From NCBI RefSeq assembly GCF_021764745.1, contig NZ_JAETXX010000012.1, positions 42,171 through 106,170 of the forward strand: a stretch of 64,000 bases of DNA. The letters are read 5' to 3'. Position numbers and translations under genes: made by a program. This stretch comes from Joostella atrarenae. GTDB taxonomy: Bacteria > Bacteroidota > Bacteroidia > Flavobacteriales > Flavobacteriaceae. Below the pieces are notes generated by a model. The model was not told where the DNA came from. It did no database searches and was given only the letters and a program-made list of their open reading frames with translations. Positions 56,502 to 64,000 of this stretch are shown here, one piece after another. Every line of letters begins with the position of its first letter. Position 1 is the first letter of the stretch.

Positions 56502-56939
56502 TTAATCAAGCCAATTCCTTTTGATACTATAGTTTGAAAAAAACACGTAAAACAATCCTGAAAACATAATAAAAATAGGGAGAATTACTGCTTCTGGACT
56601 AAAGTTTTCTAGAGAAGTAATCGATATTAAATTATAGCTCATTTGCACGACGATTGCAACAAGGGAAAGAATGAATAAAGGTTTTGCCCATTTCTTCCTT
56701 AAAAGCAGACCTAAGCTTCCTAAAATACCTGCAAAAACCACTACTGCATAGACTACTTCTAGCCAAGTAGGATATTCTTTTAATAACTCTTGTTCTGGAA
56801 CAGGAAAAGCTAATAAAGAAGTTTGAGAAAAACTCATTTGCCCTACAAAGGCACCTATAGCGGTTAAGTTCCATATAAGGGAGAATATCGCAATCATCCA
56901 AAACCAAATAGGAACTCTAAATGTATCTCTTTTACTCAT
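56502..56939 (-). CDS. Four-TM integral membrane protein, paralogue 1
   Basis: This 145-aa paralogue of the following gene begins MSKRDTFRVPIWFWMIAI and ends SIKRNWLD, with four helices at the same positions. The two copies have clearly diverged (roughly a third identical by eye), so the duplication is old. No function can be given; a small membrane-stress or transport-accessory role is possible. Upstream is a tRNA-Thr on the same strand; no promoter match was recognised. Confidence 0.7.
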   Translation of the reverse strand: MSKRDTFRVPIWFWMIAIFSLIWNLTAIGAFVGQMSFSQTSLLAFPVPEQELLKEYPTWLEVVYAVVVFAGILGSLGLLLRKKWAKPLFILSLVAIVVQMSYNLISITSLENFSPEAVILPIFIMFSGLFYVFFSNYSIKRNWLD

Positions 56940-57057
56940 AACACTATGTATTTTAAGATATTACACCCTCTAAGATACATTTTTATTGAAGAATTAAAAA
57001 ATAAGGATACTGCTGTTCATAAAACTCAACACTCTGTAGGACAAGTTATAGGCATAA

Positions 57058-57087
57058 AAAAAGCCTCTCATTTTTGAGAGGCTTTTT
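57058..57087 (-). terminator. Terminator after tRNA-Thr
   Basis: AAAAAGCCTCTCA (57058-57070) pairs with TGAGAGGCTTTTT (57075-57087) around a 4-nt loop, and the minus strand ends in T. It touches the tRNA's CCA end. Confidence 0.8.
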
Positions 57088-57163
57088 GGAGCCGATGGAG
57101 GGACTCGAACCCACGACCTGCTGATTACAAATCAGCTGCTCTAGCCAGCTGAGCTACATCGGC
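57087..57163 (-). tRNA. tRNA-Thr (anticodon TGT)
   Basis: The minus strand reads GCCGATGTAGCTCAGCTGG and folds completely. The anticodon stem GCTGA / TCAGC encloses TTTGTAA, anticodon TGT (codon ACA). The T-arm is GGGTTCGAGTCCC, and CCA is encoded. Confidence 0.97.
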
Positions 57164-57182
57164 GTTTCGGTTAAAAAGTGTG

Positions 57183-57213
57183 CAAATATAATATTGAAAA
57201 CTAAACCTGCAAA
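57183..57213 (-). promoter_or_regulatory. tRNA-Thr promoter
   Basis: Minus strand: TTTG (57213-57210), 19-nt spacer, TATATTTG (57190-57183), 19 nt before the tRNA 5' end; identical in form to the tRNA-Val promoter. Confidence 0.75.
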
Positions 57214-57241
57214 CTTTTTTACCAAAAAAATATTTTTTTTC

Positions 57242-57517
57242 TTAAGCAGCAGAAAGCTTGTTTAATTTCTCAACCAAAGAAGTCGCTTTTTCTTCAAGTT
57301 CTTTGTTCACTTCCTTTAAATGAGCTTTTCTATTATCAACACTTTTATCATTAACCTTAGCGATTAAATCATCAAAAGTTTTAATAGCTTCATCTATTAT
57401 TTTATCTCCTTCTTTAGAATTTGGAGTTTGGGTGCTTATCTCCCAGATATATACTGCTTCTATAATATCTCCTAAAACGAAGTTTATATCTCTCTTTAAA
57501 TCTCTAATATTAGCCAT
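57242..57517 (-). CDS. Small helical hypothetical protein
   Basis: This 91-aa protein is almost entirely alpha-helical, with an N-terminal MANIRDLKRDINFVLGDIIEAV and a coiled C-terminal half rich in Glu and Lys (about 58-85). No membrane segment or catalytic motif is visible. I do not recognise a named family, though it resembles small conserved cytoplasmic proteins of Flavobacteriia. It stands 34 nt from manA on the same strand but has its own TACTTTTG -7 box (minus strand, 57542-57535). Function unknown. Confidence 0.7.
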   Translation of the reverse strand: MANIRDLKRDINFVLGDIIEAVYIWEISTQTPNSKEGDKIIDEAIKTFDDLIAKVNDKSVDNRKAHLKEVNKELEEKATSLVEKLNKLSAA

Positions 57518-57551
57518 AGTATTTTATTTTGCTGCAAAAGTACACCTTTTT

Positions 57552-58520
57552 TTAAATATGTACCTCTAATATTTTAGCATCCTTTGCACTAATAATTACT
57601 TCGTTTATAGCCGCTGGAATTAAAATTGTATCCCCTTTTACTAACTTCTCGCTATTTTCTCCTACAGTAACCTGCGCTTGGCCATCTACACATATGTAGA
57701 TTGTAAAAGAATCTCTATTTACTAATTGCTTAACAAAAGTCCCTACAACATTTAGATAATTGGTTACAAAATAATCACAATTAACCATATTATTAGAAGA
57801 GTTATAAGTTGTCTCATAACTAGTTTTAAAATCGTCTTTCTTCTGATAATCGATAGCATCTACGGCTTGTTCTGTATGCAATTCTCGTGTATTACCATCC
57901 TTATCTTTACGCTCATAATCATAAATACGATATGTAACGTCGGATGTCTGTTGGATTTCCGCTAAAAGGATTCCCGCACCGATAGCATGTACTTTCCCTG
58001 TATTTATAAAGTAAGTATCTCCAGCAGTTACTTCTTCCTGATTAAGAATTTCAAGCAACTTTCCATTTTTTAGATGCTCTAAATATGTTTCCTTTGTCAG
58101 CGTTTCATTAAAACCTACAATAAGTTTCGATCCTGGATCTGCCTGCATAACATACCACATCTCCGTTTTCCCGAAAGAATTATGTCGTTCTTTTGCAAGA
58201 GCATCATTTGGATGAAGCTGAACAGATAAGTCTAATTTTGCATCTATAAACTTAATTAGAATTGGAAACTTATTTCCAAAGCGATTATAAACATCCTTCC
58301 CTAGAAACTCTTCTTTATAGGTGTCTATTAATTCTTGTAACGTATTTCCTTTTAATTCACCATTACTTACTACGGACACATTCCCTTCTACTCCAGATAA
58401 TTCCCAACTTTCAGAAGCTGTTTCTGTCTTAACGTCTTTGCCTAACACTTCTTTAAGCTTTGTTCCTCCCCACAAATATTCTTTAAATATTGGGTTAAAT
58501 TTGATTGGATATAATTTCAT
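57552..58520 (-). CDS. manA: Mannose-6-phosphate isomerase (class I type)
   Basis: ManA interconverts fructose-6-phosphate and mannose-6-phosphate, feeding GDP-mannose through ManC (at 19275). The 322-aa cupin enzyme has PIFKEYLWGGTKLKEVLGK, the zinc ligands in SVQLHPNDALAKERHN and GKTEMWYVM, and the late zinc His in TGKVHAIGAGILLAEIQQ with the active-site Arg near TYRIYDY. Length fits the short Firmicutes/Bacteroidota class. It is last in the idi-queD-manA run. Confidence 0.92.
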   Translation of the reverse strand: MKLYPIKFNPIFKEYLWGGTKLKEVLGKDVKTETASESWELSGVEGNVSVVSNGELKGNTLQELIDTYKEEFLGKDVYNRFGNKFPILIKFIDAKLDLSVQLHPNDALAKERHNSFGKTEMWYVMQADPGSKLIVGFNETLTKETYLEHLKNGKLLEILNQEEVTAGDTYFINTGKVHAIGAGILLAEIQQTSDVTYRIYDYERKDKDGNTRELHTEQAVDAIDYQKKDDFKTSYETTYNSSNNMVNCDYFVTNYLNVVGTFVKQLVNRDSFTIYICVDGQAQVTVGENSEKLVKGDTILIPAAINEVIISAKDAKILEVHI

Positions 58521-58577
58521 CTTCTATTATATAATTTTAATAAAAACCGTACTGTTTTTAGTTACTCCCAAAGAGTA

Positions 58578-58985
58578 CTACGCTCCAGTATAGGTTACAT
58601 AATTTCTTGGTGTTTCATACAATACAACTTCTAAGTCGAATTGCTCTAAAAAGGGTTTTAAGCGATTGTAAATAACAATTGCTATATTTTCTACAGTTGG
58701 ATTTAACGATGCAAATTCTGGAACTTCTATATTTAGGTTTTTATGATCCAAATGATCTTCTACCTCTTTCTCTATAAGTTCTTTTAAGATTTTTAAATCG
58801 ATTACGAATCCTGTTTCTGGGTCTATTGGTCCAGAAACACTAACAATCAATTCATAATTATGGCCATGATAATTTGGATTACTACACTTACCAAAAACCT
58901 CTTTATTTTTCTGATCGTCCCAATCTTTACGGAACAATCTATGGGCGGCATTAAAATGTGCCTTCCTACTTACTTTCAATTTCAT
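58578..58985 (-). CDS. queD: 6-carboxytetrahydropterin synthase (PTPS/QueD family)
   Basis: QueD makes 6-carboxytetrahydropterin from dihydroneopterin triphosphate on the way to queuosine. The 135-aa protein has zinc ligands in FNAAHRL and NYHGHNYEL, the catalytic Cys in FGKCSNPNYHGH, and a late Glu in VVLYETPRNYV. QueD and related pterin synthases are hard to tell apart by sequence; queD is most likely. It lies 2 nt downstream of idi and no preQ1-type leader is visible. Confidence 0.88.
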   Translation of the reverse strand: MKLKVSRKAHFNAAHRLFRKDWDDQKNKEVFGKCSNPNYHGHNYELIVSVSGPIDPETGFVIDLKILKELIEKEVEDHLDHKNLNIEVPEFASLNPTVENIAIVIYNRLKPFLEQFDLEVVLYETPRNYVTYTGA

Positions 58986-58987
58986 AA

Positions 58988-59518
58988 TTATGTGGTGGAT
59001 TGTTCTTCAATATGAATATAAAACTTTTCAAAAATAATCTTGAACCAAGCAGTATATAAATCTGGATTTTCTTGCATGTCTTTTTTAATATCTTTTAAAG
59101 ACATCCATTTCCAACTAGCAACTTCGTCAGGATTAATATTAGGTTCTTCATTAAATTTACCCACTAAAATATGATCATATTCATGCTCTGTTAAACCATT
59201 ATCAAATGGAGCATGATATATAAAAGACAATACTTCTTCTAGTTCCGTCGTAAAGCCCATTTCTTCTTGTAAACGACGTTTTCCAGCATCGATATTACTC
59301 TCTCCCTCTCTTTGGTGACTACAACATGTATTTGTCCATAAACCAGGAGAATGATACTTATGAGCTGCTCTTTGCTGAATCATAGTCTCACCAGCATCAT
59401 TAAAAACGAAAACAGAAAAAGCTCTATGAAGTAATGCCTTTTCATGTGCTTCTATTTTTTCCATCAGTCCAATTTGCTGATCATTGGAATCCACCAAAAT
59501 AACTTTTTCTTTTTCCAT
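58988..59518 (-). CDS. idi: Isopentenyl-diphosphate delta-isomerase, type I
   Basis: Idi interconverts IPP and DMAPP for isoprenoid synthesis. The 176-aa Nudix-fold protein has the catalytic Cys in LWTNTCCSHQREGE, the acidic block RRLQEEMGF, the EHEYDHI segment for the second Glu, and W in VASWKWMSL. Length is normal. It is the first gene of the idi-queD-manA unit; a TAAGTTTG -7 box lies upstream on the minus strand at 59587-59580. Confidence 0.94.
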   Translation of the reverse strand: MEKEKVILVDSNDQQIGLMEKIEAHEKALLHRAFSVFVFNDAGETMIQQRAAHKYHSPGLWTNTCCSHQREGESNIDAGKRRLQEEMGFTTELEEVLSFIYHAPFDNGLTEHEYDHILVGKFNEEPNINPDEVASWKWMSLKDIKKDMQENPDLYTAWFKIIFEKFYIHIEEQSTT

Positions 59519-59618
59519 TTAGTTTTTTTCTTTCAACAATATATTCTATTACTATCAATAGATTTGTAAAATAGTACAACAAACTTACAAAAATGGTTAA
59601 CCATATCATAAAACAAAA

Positions 59619-59642
59619 AAATCTCGCCATAAAGCGAGATTT
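59619..59642 (-). terminator. Terminator of the surface-protein operon
   Basis: AAATCTCGC (59619-59627) pairs with GCGAGATTT (59634-59642) around a 6-nt loop; the minus-strand reading ends in a T-run. It lies 34 nt after the PorP/SprF-like gene. Confidence 0.75.
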
Positions 59643-59675
59643 TCACATTGAATGTTCTAAACCTATTGCTATTGC

Positions 59676-60635
59676 TTAGAAAAATCTTGGACCGGTTACA
59701 CGTCGATAATTCCTTGAAAACTCATATCTAAGAAATATCTCCACGGTACCGTTATTAAATTGTGTACCTCCTAAGGCTGTTACCTCGCGATCGTATGCTA
59801 AACCAACTGCTAAGGCTTCATTAAGTTGAAAACCAACCATACCCGTTACTGCTGCTCCAAACCTATACCCAACACCAAAAGTCACACTTTCATCATACAT
59901 AAAATTAGCAGACATATCTACCTGTAAAGGTGCTCCTGAAACGTATTTTGTTAATAGTGTAGGCTTAAACTTCCATCTATAGTCAAGATCAAAAACATAT
60001 CCTCCCATAAGGTAATAATGTACACGAGAGGCAGCTACATAAGATGTGCTACTATTAGAGTTATTAGACGTATCAAAATGATCTGTTGTAAGCATATTAG
60101 GAACAGAAAAACCTATATAGTACTTATCGGCATGGTAATAAATTCCAGCTCCAATATTAGGAGAAAACTTATTATCAATATTATTCTGACCAGTAAGCTC
60201 AACATCATCATATTGATTCAGTTTTGTAAAATCTATATTTAATAAACTCCCTCCTACTTTTAATCCAAAGGAAAGATTTCCTTGGTAAGAAGTTTGAATG
60301 GTATAGGAAATATCAGCATCAAAGAACGTCTCCTGCGTTACACCTTCCCCTAATTGATCGTTTATTATTGACAAACCAACTCCCAGTCTACTATATTTAA
60401 TCGGCGCATGCACATTTACTGTCTGCGTTTGCGGAGCTCCATCTAAACCCAACCATTGATTTCTATATAAAGCCGTAGCGCTAAGCATGCCTCTACTACC
60501 GGCATAAGCTGGATTTATACTCATTGTATTGTACATATATTGAGTGTACTGTGCATCTTGTTGAGAAAAAACTGAATTTATCCCAATCAAAATAAACAAT
60601 ATCACTAATAATCTATAATTCTTCACTTCATTCAT
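59676..60635 (-). CDS. PorP/SprF-family T9SS outer-membrane protein
   Basis: This 319-aa outer-membrane beta-barrel has a signal peptide (ends NSVFSQQ) and the family-defining start DAQYTQYMYNTMSINPAYAGSRG. The body is rich in barrel strands and the C-terminal strand ends in a Phe pair (GPRFF). PorP/SprF proteins help export or anchor specific type-B T9SS cargo, normally the gene beside them. Here that partner is the gliding-domain protein 3 nt upstream. Not the main gliding sprF necessarily; many paralogues exist per genome. Confidence 0.9.
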   Translation of the reverse strand: MNEVKNYRLLVILFILIGINSVFSQQDAQYTQYMYNTMSINPAYAGSRGMLSATALYRNQWLGLDGAPQTQTVNVHAPIKYSRLGVGLSIINDQLGEGVTQETFFDADISYTIQTSYQGNLSFGLKVGGSLLNIDFTKLNQYDDVELTGQNNIDNKFSPNIGAGIYYHADKYYIGFSVPNMLTTDHFDTSNNSNSSTSYVAASRVHYYLMGGYVFDLDYRWKFKPTLLTKYVSGAPLQVDMSANFMYDESVTFGVGYRFGAAVTGMVGFQLNEALAVGLAYDREVTALGGTQFNNGTVEIFLRYEFSRNYRRVTGPRFF

Positions 60636-60638
60636 ATC

Positions 60639-62930
60639 TTAATAATTGAGATAGATATATCCTGCCATACTTTTTCTAGTCTCCTCCTTAATATATTCAA
60701 TGGTATAATAATAGGTTCCCACAGGCAATTTATTTCTCTGTCCAACGGTTACTCTACCTTCAGAATACCCTCTAAATGTATTGCTACTTTGACCATATCC
60801 TTCTGTTTCATAAACTAAAACTCCCCATCTATTAAAAATCTTAACCGTATTATCTGGATAGTCTTCTATCCCGTAGATTTTCAACTCATCATTCCTTCCA
60901 TCACCATTAGCAGTAATTAACTGATGTACTCTTAAATCCTCTTCTGGCGCTGGCGGAGCTGGTGGAGGACTTAATGGCGAAGCGTTTACAGTAATAATAC
61001 CTTGTTGTTCATTCCTTCCAGTTCCATCTTCATGAATAACTCTTACTATATATGCAAAAATATCTGGCCCTTCAAAACCAGGGTTTACAACATATGAGAT
61101 TGTATTATCTGGATTAACTGTTATCGTTCCGTTTAAAGGATCCGAAACACTCACCATCTCTAATTTAGTGTCTTCATTAAATGTATCATTTCCTAAAACA
61201 TTAAAAATCACTTCTGAAGGATAAGAAGAATCAACATCATAGAAATCATCTTCCACATCATTAACAGGCGTTACTTGAATACTAACAAAAGCAGATGAAG
61301 AATCTTGATTTCCAGTTAGATCTGTATAATTAATACTATATGGAAAAGTAATGGGCCCTACAAAATCTGGATGAGGAGTAAAAACAATTTCATTATTAGT
61401 ATTTACATATGCTGAACCATTTGTAATAGCAGGCTCTACTTCCACTTCGTAATCAGTAATTCCCCCTAAATCATCATTTGCAAGAACATTTATTGTCAGT
61501 ACTGTATCCTCTTCCATTTCCCCTTCATCATTTTCTGCTAACACTCCTTTGCCATCTCCTTCTCCAACAGTAATACAAACTTCTGCAGTATCGCTACCAC
61601 CATTACCATCACTTACTGTATATTCAAAACAATCTTGACCTACAAATCCAGGCTCTGGTGTATACGTTAAAATTCCAGGTGTATTCTCTTCCACTAGTCC
61701 ATGATCAGAAAGAGCAGTATAATCCGAAACAGATAATGGATCTCCATCAATATCGGTATCATTTATAAGCACATCTATCGATACAATATCTCCATTGGTA
61801 CTTTTTACATCATCTACCGCAATAGGATCATCATTTATTGGAGTAACTTGTACAGATACCGTAGCAGAAACTTCATTCCCAGCTGCATCTGTTAATGTAT
61901 AGATGAAAAAATCAAGACCATTAAAATTCTCATTCGGAATATATTCAAACACCCCATCTGAAACTTCTGTTACCGTTCCATTTACTGGCGCTGTAGCAAG
62001 TGCGTAATCATCTCCACCACTTCCATTACCTCCAATATTATCATTATCACTAACATCAATCTGATTATCATTACCAGTTTGACTGTCTTCTAACACTGTT
62101 AACTTATCATTAGCAGCATGTATAAGATCAATAGTTACAGTTGCAGAATTCGTTTGCTCGACATTATATTGATCTAACATACTAAGTTGATATGTAAACT
62201 CATCATATCCCACAAATGATGTTCCTGGAGTATAAACAAAATAATCATCATTAGGATCCAACGTTTCTTGACCAAATAATTCTATTGTACCATGGCTCGG
62301 ATTTGTATAATCAAACACTCCCATAGATGGTAAAGAAATATCATTCTCTGTCATTTTAATAATTGTCTTTCCTGTTGGATTATCATCCAAAACTGCTACA
62401 ATATCATCTACTAATTCGAATTGCTCTCCGAAGCAAGCAACAAAAAAAGTAGGCAATTCAATTAAATTACCTGCCTTGGTAACAGTAGCTTCATATTTCT
62501 GTTTAGTATTATCAGCAATAACTTTAGGAGCTTTATTTACACCCAACGAACTATTATTCCAACTCACGGTAGCATTACTACTCACGCTACTAGAAATATC
62601 TAATGTAACCTCGTTCTCTGGAGAACTACAATAAGTTAGTATAAAATAATCACTCGTGTTTTTACCACATATAGTACCATCATACACTGCATAATACACT
62701 CCTGGTAAAAATACCTCAAGTGTATTATCTGTTTCAGACTCTTTTAATAAAACTGCATCACTGGCATTATCGGAAGAACCGTCTTGCACAAACCAACGAT
62801 AGTTACTAATAGTACCATCTGTTGAATTTGTAACAGGGGCTTCTAGAACAAATTGCGCACTCGCTTGATAGGAAAGTAGCAAAAGCAATCCTATTGCAAA
62901 TTGTTTGATATGTTTATTTTGATGTTTCAA
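60639..62930 (-). CDS. Multi-Ig surface protein with gliding-type (type B) C-terminal domain
   Basis: This 763-aa exported protein has a signal peptide ending YQASAQF and a Cys-containing N-terminal region. Four or five tandem cadherin/Big-like Ig repeats follow at about 190-650 (PINDDPIAVDDV, YTPEPGFVGQDCFEYTVSD, ISYVVNPGFEGPDIF). After a Pro-rich linker (SPPPAPPAPEED), the T9SS type-B sorting domain starts ITANGDGRNDELKIYGIE and holds VKIFNRWGVLVYE. The frame opens with TTG (62928-62930); no in-frame ATG lies between it and the preceding stop codon. It is likely secreted with the PorP/SprF protein next to it. Confidence 0.87.
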   Translation of the reverse strand: MKHQNKHIKQFAIGLLLLLSYQASAQFVLEAPVTNSTDGTISNYRWFVQDGSSDNASDAVLLKESETDNTLEVFLPGVYYAVYDGTICGKNTSDYFILTYCSSPENEVTLDISSSVSSNATVSWNNSSLGVNKAPKVIADNTKQKYEATVTKAGNLIELPTFFVACFGEQFELVDDIVAVLDDNPTGKTIIKMTENDISLPSMGVFDYTNPSHGTIELFGQETLDPNDDYFVYTPGTSFVGYDEFTYQLSMLDQYNVEQTNSATVTIDLIHAANDKLTVLEDSQTGNDNQIDVSDNDNIGGNGSGGDDYALATAPVNGTVTEVSDGVFEYIPNENFNGLDFFIYTLTDAAGNEVSATVSVQVTPINDDPIAVDDVKSTNGDIVSIDVLINDTDIDGDPLSVSDYTALSDHGLVEENTPGILTYTPEPGFVGQDCFEYTVSDGNGGSDTAEVCITVGEGDGKGVLAENDEGEMEEDTVLTINVLANDDLGGITDYEVEVEPAITNGSAYVNTNNEIVFTPHPDFVGPITFPYSINYTDLTGNQDSSSAFVSIQVTPVNDVEDDFYDVDSSYPSEVIFNVLGNDTFNEDTKLEMVSVSDPLNGTITVNPDNTISYVVNPGFEGPDIFAYIVRVIHEDGTGRNEQQGIITVNASPLSPPPAPPAPEEDLRVHQLITANGDGRNDELKIYGIEDYPDNTVKIFNRWGVLVYETEGYGQSSNTFRGYSEGRVTVGQRNKLPVGTYYYTIEYIKEETRKSMAGYIYLNY

Positions 62931-62960
62931 AATGATTTCTTTTTAGATGATATCAAACAA

Positions 62961-64000
62961 TTATTTTACTACGAATACCACGTTGATAAGTGAGTTGTAA
63001 TCTGCTGGAGATGCAATTACATCATAAGTCATAACTCCTGTATCACTAATCTTCACATTTGCAAAAACTTTAGGATCATAATAAGTAACATAGTAATACA
63101 ATTCATTTGCAGCATATGTAGGTATTGCCTTTGGAGCATTTGTACTAAATGCTGAAGTAGCAGTATTTGCAAGTGTAAATTGATCAACATATTGCTGATA
63201 TAAATCGATTTCAAAATTTCCATTTACTGAAGCATCTATAGCAATTGAAGGCGGATAAAAAATTCTAGCTGCTTTAGATATTGTATTAACTTCTTCAGTC
63301 ACTGCCTGAGTTGCAGTATTTACTTCATCTATTGCTGCTTGGGTGTTTTCAGCTGTTAACCCTGATGTAGAATTCTCGTATGGTACTTCTGTTGCTGTTT
63401 GATCGTCGGTGCTATTTGTATTCAATTCCTCCAATGCTCCCTGAACTGTTGATGAAGTAAGACCACTAATTGTAGTGATATCTACCTCTGTCGCTGTCTG
63501 ATCATCGGTACTTCCTGCTGCCAACTCATCAATAGCTGCTTGCGCATTTTCTGCTGTTAACCCTGATGTAGTATTCTCGTATGCTACTTCTGTTGCTGAT
63601 AATGTTTTATACGATACATTTCCTGATCCATCAGCAACTGGAACCTGTCCTGCTGTTGATCCTACAGAGCTTAATTTGACTGCTGTGATTGCACCATCTT
63701 TAACCTCCAAACTAACATCATTAAATACGGAATTAGCACCCCCAGTAACTGTTAGGTCTGTAGAGGTTATATCTCCATCCCCCTCGATAGCAGTTACATC
63801 TACTTCTAACGCTCCACTTGTGGCATTTTGAATTAATCCTGCGCCCGCAACATCATTATTTATATGTTTAGCTTCAACTGCATCTGCTAAAATCTTATAC
63901 GGATTAATCGCTCCATCAGCAATATCTACTTCTGTAATTGTCTTATCAGCTATCTTCTCTGAAGTGATTGCACCAACAGCTAAATCTGCTGTTACAATAG
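62961..64000 (-). CDS. Repeat-rich tail-fibre-like surface protein (5' end outside the window)
   Basis: At least 346 residues are open to the right edge. The visible N-terminal part has short repeats of the type GAITSEKIADKTI and GDGDITSTDLTV. A tandem module region follows, in which about 33-34-residue units alternate (TEVxYENxTSGLTAENxQAAIDE and TEVDITTISGLTSSTVQGAL, linked by STDDQTA). These resemble phage tail-fibre and bacterial adhesin repeats. The C-terminal 95 residues (from ARIFYPPSIAID) are non-repetitive and end NVVFVVK, without a clear T9SS sorting signal. It lies 30 nt upstream of the Ig protein and probably in its operon. Confidence 0.75.
   Translation of the reverse strand, partial: IVTADLAVGAITSEKIADKTITEVDIADGAINPYKILADAVEAKHINNDVAGAGLIQNATSGALEVDVTAIEGDGDITSTDLTVTGGANSVFNDVSLEVKDGAITAVKLSSVGSTAGQVPVADGSGNVSYKTLSATEVAYENTTSGLTAENAQAAIDELAAGSTDDQTATEVDITTISGLTSSTVQGALEELNTNSTDDQTATEVPYENSTSGLTAENTQAAIDEVNTATQAVTEEVNTISKAARIFYPPSIAIDASVNGNFEIDLYQQYVDQFTLANTATSAFSTNAPKAIPTYAANELYYYVTYYDPKVFANVKISDTGVMTYDVIASPADYNSLINVVFVVK
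63325..63598 (-). repeat. Two 73-nt direct repeats with a 201-nt period in the surface protein
   Basis: Segments 63325-63397 and 63526-63598 differ at about 8 of 73 positions by eye. Each encodes most of one ENxTSGLTAENxQAAIDE module. The middle module between them is a related, more diverged unit, so the real unit pair is 67 codons. Confidence 0.75.

Noticed and set aside
58578..58985. preQ1-type riboswitch before queD
   Set aside because: queD starts 2 nt after idi, leaving no leader; nothing like a preQ1 aptamer was seen before idi.
62961..64000. Possible prophage tail-fibre gene
   Set aside because: Repeats resemble tail fibres, but neighbours are T9SS/gliding genes and no phage structural or lysis genes are present.
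1..64000. CRISPR arrays, rRNA, tmRNA or insertion sequences
   Set aside because: No regularly spaced repeat array, rRNA or tmRNA landmark, or transposase-like frame was seen by reading; a covariance-model search was not possible here.

Overview
The window comes from an AT-rich member of the Bacteroidota, almost certainly a (probably marine) Flavobacteriaceae. The evidence is gldJ, porV, a PorP/SprF protein and a gliding-type C-terminal domain protein (type IX secretion and gliding). Promoters fit the Bacteroidota form TTG-N19..21-TAnnTTTG, and conserved flavobacterial neighbourhoods occur (gldJ-murF, porV-cdd-pdhA-E2, exbB-exbD-tonB-folC, idi-queD-manA, PASTA-rluD beside ddl-coaD). An NhaD-type Na+/H+ antiporter fits a saline habitat. 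The genus cannot be fixed from the sequence alone. No insertion sequence, prophage, CRISPR array or rRNA was seen; most of the window is chromosomal core.

Layout. 1-2778: end of a three-part efflux operon (outer-membrane factor tail, HlyD adaptor, DHA2 pump). 2879-4451: small genes, a Dabb protein, a uracil-DNA-glycosylase-superfamily protein and ribosomal protein THX. 4512-11535: yaaA, rluD, a PASTA protein, then ddl, coaD and a PAS histidine kinase with an overlapping receiver-only regulator. 11633-17720: SulP transporter, secreted M14 peptidase, an orphan HEPN-like gene, and a head-to-head Nudix/pyrE pair followed by an SRPBCC gene. 17797-27447: a long minus-strand block (DUF389, manC, SprT-like, SDR, M28 lipoprotein, PDH E2 and E1-alpha, cdd, porV). 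27793-30782: gldJ and murF on the plus strand. 30841-35398: two Tat-type ferritin-like proteins and a GH63/MGH1-like hydrolase. 35749-45679: ClC channel, ketopantoate reductase, two tRNA-Val, folC, the TonB-ExbD-ExbB energiser, nhaD, an amino-acid dehydrogenase and anmK. 45765-55950: acyl-CoA dehydrogenase, gltBD, a small secreted orphan, a DUF819 transporter and a DUF4369 lipoprotein. 55988-59518: tandem 4-TM paralogues, tRNA-Thr, a small helical protein, manA, queD and idi. 59676-64000: a surface-protein operon made of a repeat-rich protein running off the window, a multi-Ig protein with a gliding-type C-terminal domain, and PorP/SprF.

Functional links. Envelope assembly is the main theme: peptidoglycan (ddl, murF, anmK, PASTA), T9SS/gliding (porV, gldJ, PorP/SprF and its likely cargo), TonB energisation, and mannose-nucleotide supply (manA, manC). 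Central metabolism is represented by PDH, gltBD, the amino-acid dehydrogenase, pyrE and coaD.

I did not find a clear-cut new defence or mobile system. The best leads are the terminal surface operon with a 201-nt-period repeat array, the absence of porU between porV and gldJ, the Nudix/pyrE pair whose start codons overlap on opposite strands, the orphan HEPN-like gene, the Tat-exported ferritin-like pair, and several long intergenic hairpins that are not simple terminators.
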